Source: Paraburkholderia gardini (GTDB lineage Bacteria; Pseudomonadota; Gammaproteobacteria; Burkholderiales; Burkholderiaceae). From it: a stretch of DNA of 60,362 nucleotides. Under the pieces are notes generated by a model. That model was not told the origin of the DNA, made no database searches, and saw only the letters and a list, made by a program, of their open reading frames with translations. Of the stretch, positions 50,893-58,248 are shown in pieces. Position numbers and translations under genes: made by a program. The stretch lies in NCBI RefSeq assembly GCF_907164575.1, contig NZ_CAJQYY010000035.1, forward strand, positions 1-60,362. The letters are read 5' to 3'. Every line of letters starts with the position of its first letter. Within the stretch, counting starts at the first letter, position 1.

Positions 50893-51423
50893 ATGAGCAC
50901 GACTCCTTTCTCCATCGAACTGCACGTGCGCCATCAAAGCGGCGACGCAGTCGCACTGCCGGCCCATGTCATCCGCATGTGCTGTGAGGGATTTCGCTTG
51001 CAGATGGACAGGGTCAGCCATCAGAGTCGGCTGGCGCCCGTCGCGGTATTAGGATCGTTCGTGGCGCTCGCGATGTTCACATTGCTGTTCAGCCTGGAAG
51101 TCCAGACGATCCCCATGCTGGAATGCTTCATTGGCATGGTCGCGTGGATCGTGATCTTCTACGGACTGTCCTGGAAGATGCAGTGGAAGCGGAGCAGGTC
51201 GGCGAGCCTGCTTCAGGCCGGGCGCATGAACGCATGGCTCGCGATGCTCAGCCTGTTCGTGCTGTCGGTATGGCACGTCGTTGAGCAGCAGATCCGGGCG
51301 GTGGTCATCATGCTCGCGGCTATCCTGGGCCGTCTGCGGGCCTGCCTGCGCATCCGGCTGGGCTTGATCGATTTCAACCTCACCGCATTCCGCCGTGTTC
51401 CACCGGAGGCCACGCACGCCTGA
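50893..51423 (+). CDS. Relaxase-linked membrane protein of unknown function
   Basis: 176 residues. A cytoplasmic N-terminus with a cysteine pair (HVIRMCCEGFRLQMDR) is followed by about four hydrophobic segments (APVAVLGSFVALAMFTLLFS; LECFIGMVAWIVIFYGL; WLAMLSLFVLSVWHVV; AVVIMLAAILGRL). It lies 46 bases after the relaxase on the same strand. A broken copy beside the XRE gene shows it belongs to the mobile element. The family is not recognised. Confidence 0.75.
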   Translation: MSTTPFSIELHVRHQSGDAVALPAHVIRMCCEGFRLQMDRVSHQSRLAPVAVLGSFVALAMFTLLFSLEVQTIPMLECFIGMVAWIVIFYGLSWKMQWKRSRSASLLQAGRMNAWLAMLSLFVLSVWHVVEQQIRAVVIMLAAILGRLRACLRIRLGLIDFNLTAFRRVPPEATHA

Positions 51424-51514
51424 GCGTTGTGCGGTTTTCCCGCCTCTTGCCGCGCTCGCGGCGTGTTCCTCCTGTCGACCCTGAAGAGGCTGCCCGTTTC
51501 CTGGAGGCAGTCCA

Positions 51515-51772
51515 ATGGCCCGGAAAACTTCTGTCCCGTGGCCGGCCGCGCCGCTCGCGCCCGGCTACTTGCTGCGCTTCGCTGATCTTCGCCCCCACGT
51601 CCGCCTGTCCCGGCAAACCATCCTGACACTGGAGCAGGCCGGGCGTTTCCCGCACGCCGTACGGTTTGGCCCACGCTGCACCCTCTGGCGTTCGGCAGAT
51701 GTGCTCGAGTGGCTGAACGACCCGGAACACTACCGCGCGTCGCCGCGACTGGAGAGCCGTCATGGACGATGA
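51515..51772 (+). CDS. AlpA-family excisionase/transcriptional regulator
   Basis: 85 residues; GGAGG at 7-base spacing. The MerR-like/AlpA winged helix is clear: YLLRFADLRPHVRLSRQTIL, then EQAGRFPHAVRFGPRCTLWR and EVLEWLND-type end (DVLEWLND). AlpA proteins control integrase or act as excisionase in integrative elements. Its end overlaps the next small gene by 11 bases. Confidence 0.85.
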   Translation: MARKTSVPWPAAPLAPGYLLRFADLRPHVRLSRQTILTLEQAGRFPHAVRFGPRCTLWRSADVLEWLNDPEHYRASPRLESRHGR

Positions 51773-51902
51773 CCGTGTCCTCACGCTGCGGCAGGTTGCG
51801 TACTGGCGTGAGAAGTTGGCTGGCCGGTCCGTTCGTCCTTTAACAGCCGATGCGATCGTCGATGTGCTGCCTGCGCATCAGTCCGTGAAGGGGAAACCAT
51901 AA
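51762..51902 (+). CDS. Small protein overlapping alpA (46 aa)
   Basis: ATG with GGAG 7 bases upstream; starts MDDDRVLTLRQVAYWREKLA and is helical and charged. The overlap with alpA indicates translational coupling. No family recognised. Downstream, 51903-52080 shows no gene before the IS. Confidence 0.5.
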   Translation: MDDDRVLTLRQVAYWREKLAGRSVRPLTADAIVDVLPAHQSVKGKP

Positions 51903-52080
51903 CCAGAGCTTCCTCACGAATCGCTCCATCTCCCGGGCCAGCAAGAGATCTGCGCTCTCAAGGATCGGTATGGACTGGCACTGACCCAAAATGCCTACCC
52001 CTTTTCGTTTCCGGGAGTATCCAGAACAGCGTCTAGCCGGAAGTAGTGCGCACGAGCCGTTTCATAAGATGACGTGCCTA

Positions 52081-52937
52081 GAGGGTGTTAGGAACTTTGG
52101 ATAATCGGCGCAGCATGAACGAGCATCAACATAGCGAAGACGACGAAGTGCAGACCTGCCAAGGTTTCGGGCAGGCGCTCGTAGTCGCGAGCCAGTCGCC
52201 GGAACCGGTTGAGCCAACCGAAACTGCGCTCGACTACCCAGCGACGCGGCAGCAGCACGAAGCCCTTTTTCGCCTCGGGCAGCTTGATGACCTGCAGTTC
52301 GATGCCTTCGTCACGCGCGGCCTGCGCCGCATCCTCGCCTGTATAGCCTTGGTCAGCGAATGCCAGCTTCACTGTCTGGCCCGTTACCTGCTGAACCTGA
52401 CGGGCAAGCTCGGCCACCTGCGCGCGCTCCTGCTCGTTGGCCGGCGTAATGTGCACAGCCAGCAGATTGCCCAGCGTATCGACGGCCATGTGAACCTTGC
52501 TGCCACGCTTGCGCTTATAACCGTCGTAACCCGCACGCGGGCCGCTTTCGCACGTGGACTGCAACGTGCGTCCATCCAGGATAACCGCGCTCGGTTGCCC
52601 CTGACGCTCTTGAGCCACACGCAGCACCGAACGCAAGTCGTTGACCATCGCCTCGAAACAACCCGCGTTCAGCCACCGTTGTGTTTGCTGATAGACCAGT
52701 TCCCACGGCGGAAAGTTGGTCGGCAGCATACGCCACGAGGCACCGGCTCGCGCCGTCCAGCGCAGCGCGTTGAACATTTCGCGAAGTTCATATCGGCGTT
52801 GCGGTGCGTCTTCGTTCATCAAGGTCAGGTACGCAACGGCGAAGCTCCATTCTTCGTCCGTCACGTCCGTCGGGTATGGCTTGCGTGGTGTCATCACACC
52901 AGGATACCAGGTCCGACTGAAAGTGCCTAACACCCTC
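52081..52937 (-). mobile_element. IS5-family (IS427-group type) insertion sequence, 857 bp
   Basis: Imperfect terminal inverted repeats beginning GAGGGTGTTAGG (52081) and ending CCTAACACCCTC (52937), flanked by TA on both sides (52079-52080, 52938-52939), the target duplication of this group. One full-length transposase gene. Confidence 0.88.
52088..52894 (-). CDS. IS5-family (IS427-group) transposase
   Basis: 268 residues from the ATG giving MTPRKPYPTDVTDEEWSFAV; an upstream frame to 52933 runs into the IR. The DUF4096-type N-terminus (YPTDVTDEEW...RRYELREMFNALRWTARAGASWRMLP) and the DDE fold are clear: VILDGRTLQS (first Asp), AFADQGYTGE (second Asp) and RWVVERSFGWLNRFRRLARDYE (Glu). It appears intact. 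Confidence 0.93.
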   Translation of the reverse strand: MTPRKPYPTDVTDEEWSFAVAYLTLMNEDAPQRRYELREMFNALRWTARAGASWRMLPTNFPPWELVYQQTQRWLNAGCFEAMVNDLRSVLRVAQERQGQPSAVILDGRTLQSTCESGPRAGYDGYKRKRGSKVHMAVDTLGNLLAVHITPANEQERAQVAELARQVQQVTGQTVKLAFADQGYTGEDAAQAARDEGIELQVIKLPEAKKGFVLLPRRWVVERSFGWLNRFRRLARDYERLPETLAGLHFVVFAMLMLVHAAPIIQSS

Positions 52938-52982
52938 TAGCATCCATTCCCACATCCATTTACCCCCATTTTCATAGTCCAT

Positions 52983-53002
52983 AAATGGGTGTAAATGGGT
53001 GT
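52983..53002. repeat. Tandem 10-bp repeat at the second fic gene
   Basis: AAATGGGTGT occurs twice in direct succession (52983-52992, 52993-53002), with an inverted relative ACCCCCATTT about 20 bases to the left (52962-52971). The cluster sits just before the ATG at 53014, where an autoregulatory operator would lie. Confidence 0.6.
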
Positions 53003-53013
53003 ATGATTGGTTT

Positions 53014-54063
53014 ATGCTCAACGCTAACACTCTTCAGATTACGCCAGAGGTCTTGGGGCTGATTGCCCGGATCGACGAATTCAAAGGCGCATGGCGTGCC
53101 TTGAGCACACTTGCACCGGATCGGTTGTCGTCCTTGCGACGGGTGGCGACCATCGAGAGCATCGGCTCGTCAACCCGCATCGAGGGCAGCAAGCTATCTG
53201 ACCGGGAAGTCGAACGATTGCTTTCGAATCTGGCCATCCAGAAGTTCGAAACGAGAGACGAGCAGGAAGTGGCGGGGTATGCCGAGCTCATGGATTTGAT
53301 GTTCAGTTCATGGCAGGACATCCCATTCAATCAGAATCACATTAAGCAACTGCATCAGATCCTTCTCCGGCACAGCCTGAAAGACGAGCGGCACCGAGGC
53401 CACTACAAGACGAGCTCTAACAACGTCTCTGCTTTCGACGAAAACGGCAGGCAAATCGGCGTCGTCTTTGAAACGGCCACGCCCTTCGACACGCCGCGCC
53501 TGATGATCGAACTGGTGTCGTGGGTCAATGACGAGCGCGAAAAATCGCGCTTGCACCCGCTGCTGATCGTTGCCATTTTTGTCGTCGTGTTTCTGGAAAT
53601 CCATCCCTTCCAGGATGGAAACGGGCGACTCAGTCGCGTGCTGACGACTTTGCTGCTGCTTCAGGCCGGATATGCCTACGTGCCATATAGCTCGCTGGAA
53701 AGCGTGATTGAGGCGAACAAGGAAGGCTACTATCTGGCCTTGCGCCAGACACAGGGGACAATCCGCAGCGATGAGCCGAACTGGCAGCCGTGGCTGATGT
53801 TTTACCTTCGCTCGCTTGCCGAACAGGTTCGACGGCTTGAGAAGAAAATTGAGCGCGAGAAAATCGTGCTGGCGGTTCTGCCTGTGCTGTCCTTGCAAAT
53901 CGTCGAGTTCGCTCGCGAGCATGGACGAATCACGATGGCCGAGGCTATCAAGCTCACCGGTAGCAGTCGCAATACCTTGAAGCAGCACTTCCGTGATCTG
54001 GTCGACAGAGGGCACCTGGAGCCCCACGGCAGTGGGCGCGGAGCGTGGTACGGGATGAAATAA
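53014..54063 (+). CDS. Fic family AMP-transferase, class II type
   Basis: 349 residues from the ATG giving MLNANTLQITPEVLGLIARI; a GTG 15 bases upstream is the alternative. The inhibitory helix motif SSTRIEGSK (52-60) and the active site HPFQDGNGR (197-205) are both intact. The C-terminus (GRITMAEAIKLTGSSRNTLKQHFRDLVDRGHLE) is a winged helix, so it may bind its own promoter repeats. It is right beside the IS and before the tRNA remnant. It differs clearly from the Fic at 18519. Confidence 0.93.
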   Translation: MLNANTLQITPEVLGLIARIDEFKGAWRALSTLAPDRLSSLRRVATIESIGSSTRIEGSKLSDREVERLLSNLAIQKFETRDEQEVAGYAELMDLMFSSWQDIPFNQNHIKQLHQILLRHSLKDERHRGHYKTSSNNVSAFDENGRQIGVVFETATPFDTPRLMIELVSWVNDEREKSRLHPLLIVAIFVVVFLEIHPFQDGNGRLSRVLTTLLLLQAGYAYVPYSSLESVIEANKEGYYLALRQTQGTIRSDEPNWQPWLMFYLRSLAEQVRRLEKKIEREKIVLAVLPVLSLQIVEFAREHGRITMAEAIKLTGSSRNTLKQHFRDLVDRGHLEPHGSGRGAWYGMK

Positions 54064-54592
54064 CGGTAAGTGGCTAGCGATTCGGGTTGAACCAGACATA
54101 TTTGCGTCGATGTAGCCGTCGTAGGGCGCCACAAAAGGCGCACCTGCACCTCCCGGAGAATCAATCACTTGCAAATTCCCGCGCCACAGAGACCCGTCGA
54201 CCGGTGTCTAATTCAGTGAGACTGGGCTACAAGCGAGCCAGAGTTAGTGCGACCGCAAATTAACTATGCAGTTAAAGCATCGTGTGCCCGTTTTTAATCA
54301 ACCAGAGCCGCCGATTCGAGGGCGGCTCGACCTCCTGGCGCCCGCCCGCCGCAACCACGATACATGAAATCTCCCCACGTCTGGCCTCAGCTAACGCCGA
54401 CATGGTCTTGTTGCGTTCTGGGAAGAACAATCGGTTGCCGCTTGGCCCCTGTGCCTTATAGCGCAGCACGGGCACTTGGCCGACCAGCAGGTATTCAGAG
54501 GCAATCCGGCGTTGCAGCTCGGTGTTCGCGGCAGCATGTGGATCGGAATGGATGCATACGCATCCAAGATGCCTACACGGAATTCAGAAAGC
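54064..54592. other. Gap with a possible degraded frame
   Basis: About 530 bases. A minus-strand open frame ends at 54272 and can be read from about 54560 (VLRYKAQGPSGNRLFFPERN ... VEPPSNRRLWLIKNGHTML) but has no clear start or family. No RNA gene is recognised. Left part (54064-54270) shows nothing. Confidence 0.35.
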
Positions 54593-54619
54593 AAAAAGCC
54601 CAGTCGCGATGACCGGGCT
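54593..54619 (-). terminator. Terminator of the tRNA-Lys fragment
   Basis: Minus-strand hairpin AGCCCGGTC / GACTGGGCT (one G-T wobble) with a 5-base loop and a five-T tract, 16 bases after the CCA end of the tRNA remnant. Confidence 0.8.
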
Positions 54620-54635
54620 AGGCGCTTGATATCTT

Positions 54636-54683
54636 TGGTGGGGTGTGACAGATTCGAACTGTCGACCTACGGATTAAGAGTCC
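54636..54683 (-). tRNA. tRNA-Lys(CTT), 3' half only: attachment-site remnant
   Basis: On the minus strand the sequence reads from GGACTCTTAATCC (anticodon loop with CTT) through the T-arm GACAGTTCGAATCTGTC to ACACCCCACCA. The acceptor 5' strand, D-arm and half of the anticodon stem are missing: upstream DNA is unrelated. Such 48-base 3' halves are the copies left by tyrosine recombinases that integrate at tRNA genes. The tRNA's own terminator follows, so the island lies on the higher-coordinate side. Confidence 0.82.
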
Positions 54684-54838
54684 CATACGCCATAAACAGA
54701 CAGAAATAGAAATTCAGTCAAATCAAAGACTTGCGGTGGTAGCCTTCCATTGGTCGACTGAGCTTTCAGTCCTCTTTTGGGCGATTTCTGCCTTCTTTGG
54801 TCAAGGTAATTCGTGGCACAGAGAGCCAGGACAAGTCG

Positions 54839-55180
54839 TCACACAGGGGCCGTCACGCTGCGCTCGATGGCCTCTGCCACCCATACGTTCAGGCTCTTGC
54901 CTCGTGCTTCTGCCAGCATCGCGGCCCGGGCATGTAACTCGGGCGACAGGCGCAGACGGAACTGCCCCGAATAGGGATGGTTTGGCTCACGGTCCAGTTT
55001 TTTGCAGGTTTCCAGGTAGTCGTCAACGGCTTGTTCGAAAGCAGCGCGCAACTCGGCTACGCTTTCGCCATGAAAACCGACGACATCCCGGATACCCGCG
55101 ATATGCCCGACGAAACAACCGTCTTCCTCGCTATATTCCACACGGGCTGCATAGCCGTTGTGCATCATGGTATTGCTCAT
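54839..55180 (-). CDS. hicB: HicB antitoxin
   Basis: 113 residues from the ATG giving MSNTMMHNGYAARVEYSEED. The N-terminal partial RNase H-like HicB domain (VGHIAGIRDVVGFHGESVAE) is followed by a ribbon-helix-helix tail (LRLSPELHARAAMLAEARGKSLN) that binds the operator. Its start overlaps the stop of hicA (ATGA, 55177-55180). It neutralises HicA and represses the operon. Confidence 0.93.
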   Translation of the reverse strand: MSNTMMHNGYAARVEYSEEDGCFVGHIAGIRDVVGFHGESVAELRAAFEQAVDDYLETCKKLDREPNHPYSGQFRLRLSPELHARAAMLAEARGKSLNVWVAEAIERSVTAPV

Positions 55181-55431
55181 GGATGGACTCCCAGATTTTC
55201 CAGAAACTGCCGCGCATCGCGTACCTGATAGGGTTTGGCTTCCTTGGCGGGATGCGGCCGGTGAAACGAGGCGATGATCCCATTCTTCTCGAATCGCACC
55301 CGCGACCCATTCCCCTCGATTACCTGGCACCCCACTGCCATTAGCAGCGCTTCAATGCGTCGCCACTCCAGCGACCTGGAAACGGGGTCGGTGAATACGG
55401 CGGCCAAGGTTTTTCGATGAGCAGCATTCAT
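55177..55431 (-). CDS. hicA: HicA-like mRNA interferase toxin
   Basis: 84 residues from the ATG giving MNAAHRKTLAAVFTDPVSRS, longer at the N-terminus than the classic ~60-residue HicA. The dsRBD-like core WRRIEALLMAVGCQVIEGNGSRVRFEKNG, with catalytic histidine region ASFHRPHP and PYQVRDARQFLENLGV, fits. Toxin precedes antitoxin, the usual HicAB order. Confidence 0.9.
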   Translation of the reverse strand: MNAAHRKTLAAVFTDPVSRSLEWRRIEALLMAVGCQVIEGNGSRVRFEKNGIIASFHRPHPAKEAKPYQVRDARQFLENLGVHP

Positions 55432-55714
55432 TGCAAAATATGGTACCAATAAATGGAACCACAATCAAGGCCTCTCTACCGAGAGAGACTCTGAATTTTC
55501 CTGGTGGCTTTCGATTCCCCAATCGGGGCCGCCTGACGTCTGCTTGGGTTTCAGAAGCAGGTTTGTTTTTTGAAGGCGAATCGTAATTAAAATCTTTCCA
55601 GACATTCCTAAAGAAACGTCTCGTGAGGGTCGTTAATCATCGTACGAAAGCTGCGGCCGAAAAAGTCGCGCGTATTGAGCGAATCCACCAGGAGAAACCG
55701 CAACGAACAGTTGC

Positions 55715-56371
55715 GTGCAAACAGGAATATCAGGCCGCGCACGGGGAAGCAGCGCAAGCCACGGAAGCCCGTGTCTGCATCGATTTCAAATCAGGCTGAT
55801 CACCGCCGTACTGGTTGTCGTTCCTTGCAATACATATGCAATTGGCATGGCTGTTGATGGCGGCACCGCAACGTTGGTTTCAACCGCCGCGAATGGGCAT
55901 CAAACCGTCAATATCGCGCCGACAGTTGCTGGTGTTTCGAACAACACCTATAGCAGTTTTAACGTAGGCGCCGCCGGTGCTTCACTCAATTTAGTCGACG
56001 TTAATATCGGGAAAATTGTCAATCAGGTCACGAGTGCGAATCCCAGCATTATTAGCGAACCTGTTGACGTAATCGGACCGCGCGCAAACGTGGCCGATCC
56101 GAACGGCATTGCGATAAACGACGGTTCATTCCTCGGTACCTGTCGCGTGGCGCCGACCGCCGGATGCGCCAGTTTCAAAGACACCTTGCCAGTCACCGGG
56201 ATTCCCTGGCGGGACCTCGCGCCCCACATCCCTATCGGGACGACGATCACGGGTCATCGAGGATTCGCGAGCGCGCTGGTTGCGCTCGATCTGATTGCGA
56301 AGAACGGTTCTGCCGTGGACCGGGTTTGCGAGACGTCCAGCGCAGTGGCAGGAGCCTGGGCCTGCCCGTAG
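55715..56371 (+). pseudogene. Truncated TpsA/filamentous hemagglutinin N-terminal domain
   Basis: About 218 residues in frame from a GTG. A signal-like stretch (ITAVLVVVPCNTYAIG) precedes a TPS (secretion) domain start: VNIAPTVAGVSNNTYSSFNV, GAAGASLNLVDVNIGKIVNQ and ANPSIISEPVDVIGPRANVA. These match the N-terminal part of hemagglutinin-like exoproteins. After PNGIAINDGSFLGT the homology stops, and a short unrelated tail with several cysteines follows. It lies before the TpsB gene, so it is a remnant of an earlier tpsA or of a duplicated 5' end. Confidence 0.7.
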
Positions 56372-56424
56372 TTTGACGTTCAGAACAGCTGCGTCGATGC
56401 CGGCGCCATAACAAGATCGACGTA

Positions 56425-58248
56425 ATGAAGAAGAACAAATCAGGCCGGATTGCACGGTTACCGAAAGCGGCATGCGAATTCGTGGGCAGAGGTTACGCGC
56501 GGGGGCGAACGTTAGTTCGGCTCGTGTCGTTATGTGCCGCATTGCTGGCAGCCTCGCACGTCGACATCACACACGCACAGGCCGCCGATCCGCTTGGCGA
56601 ACAGGAGCAGCGTCACCGCGCACAGGAGCAGGCGATCGAACGCGAGCGTGCGATCAACGCGCCGAACGTTGCGCTTCAACCCGTCGAGCGCCCGGCCGAA
56701 GACGACGGCAAGGTTCCCGTCGAATCGCCGTGCTTCAAGGTCGACGAACTGACGCTGGAAGTGCCACCCGGTTTGAGCGATGCCGTGGAGTCGGCCGGTG
56801 CGCGCGCGTTGTTGCCCAATCCTCTGTTCCCTGGCGAATTGATGTTCGTCAACGACTATCTGCAGTGCTATCGAGGGCAGTGTGTCGGCAGGGAAGGGCT
56901 CAACCTGATCGTGCATCGGGTCATGGCGCGCATTATCGAGAAGGGCTATTCGACAACGCGCGTGGTCATCGCGCCGCAGGATCTGTCCACCGGCAAGCTG
57001 AAGCTCGAACTGATTCCGGGTGTCATCAGCGCGATCCGCTTTGCCGATCCGTCGATCTATGGCACGTGGCGCAATGCGTTTCCGACGAGAGCCGGCGATC
57101 TGCTGAATCTGCGCAATCTCGAGCAGGGTCTCGAGCAGATGAAACGCGTGCCGAATCAGGACGTCGACATGCAGATCGTGCCGGGAGCATCGACGGGCGA
57201 AAGCGACATTGTGATTGCGGTCAAACGGCAGAAACCGTGGTCGCTGGCCGTGAGCGCCGACGACAGCGGGCTCAGGTCGACCGGCCAGTTTCAAGGCAGC
57301 GCAAGCCTGACGCTCGACAATCCGCTTGGCCTGTCCGACCTCCTCAACATCAGCTACAACCACGACCTCGACGGCCATACGAGCCAATACGGCACGCATG
57401 GCAGCAGCGCGTATTACTCGATTCCCTGGGGCAACTGGACATTCACCGCCACGGCCAGCCGGTACGACTACCACCAGCAGATCGCAGGCGCGTTCACGAC
57501 GCTTGTATCGAGCGGCAAGTCCAGCACCTTCGATGTCAAGACGGAATACCAGTTCTATCGCAATCAGGTGCAGAAGAACATGGTCGCATTCCGCGTCGGC
57601 AAGCGCTTCAGTGAAGCGTTCATCGATGGCTCGGAAATCGACGTTCAACACCGCGACAACAGTTACGCGGAACTTGGCTGGGAACACAAGCATTACTTCG
57701 GCGCGGCGCAACTCGACAGCACGCTCGCCTATCGGTGGGGCGTGCCGTGGTTCGGTGCGCAACCCGATCTGCCGAGTGGTGCACCCACGTCCTACTACCA
57801 CATGGAAACGCTCGACGCGACGTTGAGCGTGCCATTCGCGATCGCGGGTTTTCCGCTGCGCTATACGGCCACGGTGCGTGCGCAGAACACGCCCGACGTG
57901 CTGTATCCGACCGAGTACTTCTCGATCGGCAGTCGCTACACGGTGCGCGGTTTCGACGGCGACACGATGCTGGCCGCCGAGAAGGGCGTGTTCGTGCGCA
58001 ATGACCTGGAGATTCCCTTGCAGCGATTCGGCCAGGCGCTGTATTTGGGCATCGACGGCGGTGAGGTCTTCGGTCCCGAAGCGAACAACCTGCTCGGCCG
58101 CCGTCTCGTGGGGGCCGTCATCGGCCTGCGCGGCAGCGCATTCAGGCACGTCAGCTATGACGTTTTCATCGGCGGCCCGCTGTACCAGCCGGACCGTTTC
58201 CCGAACCACTGGCCAGTGGCGGGTTTCAGCGTGAGTTTCCTGCTATGA
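56425..58248 (+). CDS. TpsB outer-membrane transporter (FhaC/ShlB/CdiB type)
   Basis: 607 residues. Signal sequence (LVRLVSLCAALLAASHVDITHAQA), an N-terminal helix, POTRA domains (about 90-250: CFKVDELTLEVPPGL, LIVHRVMARIIEKGY) and a C-terminal 16-strand barrel follow. The conserved loop-6 motif appears as VRGFDGDTMLAAEKG near 510, and the last residue pattern FSVSFLL is a typical barrel end. It exports the TpsA protein encoded immediately downstream (stop/start ATGA overlap). The gene order B-A is the cdiBA/fhaC type rather than the Burkholderia bcpAIOB type. Confidence 0.95.
   Translation: MKKNKSGRIARLPKAACEFVGRGYARGRTLVRLVSLCAALLAASHVDITHAQAADPLGEQEQRHRAQEQAIERERAINAPNVALQPVERPAEDDGKVPVESPCFKVDELTLEVPPGLSDAVESAGARALLPNPLFPGELMFVNDYLQCYRGQCVGREGLNLIVHRVMARIIEKGYSTTRVVIAPQDLSTGKLKLELIPGVISAIRFADPSIYGTWRNAFPTRAGDLLNLRNLEQGLEQMKRVPNQDVDMQIVPGASTGESDIVIAVKRQKPWSLAVSADDSGLRSTGQFQGSASLTLDNPLGLSDLLNISYNHDLDGHTSQYGTHGSSAYYSIPWGNWTFTATASRYDYHQQIAGAFTTLVSSGKSSTFDVKTEYQFYRNQVQKNMVAFRVGKRFSEAFIDGSEIDVQHRDNSYAELGWEHKHYFGAAQLDSTLAYRWGVPWFGAQPDLPSGAPTSYYHMETLDATLSVPFAIAGFPLRYTATVRAQNTPDVLYPTEYFSIGSRYTVRGFDGDTMLAAEKGVFVRNDLEIPLQRFGQALYLGIDGGEVFGPEANNLLGRRLVGAVIGLRGSAFRHVSYDVFIGGPLYQPDRFPNHWPVAGFSVSFLL

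Noticed and set aside
52085..52930. Plus-strand 281-residue frame in the IS at 52081
   Set aside because: Antisense to the intact DDE transposase.
54272..54560. Minus-strand frame ending RRLWLIKNGHTML
   Set aside because: Looks somewhat protein-like but has no start signal or recognised family; noted in the gap entry instead of as a gene.
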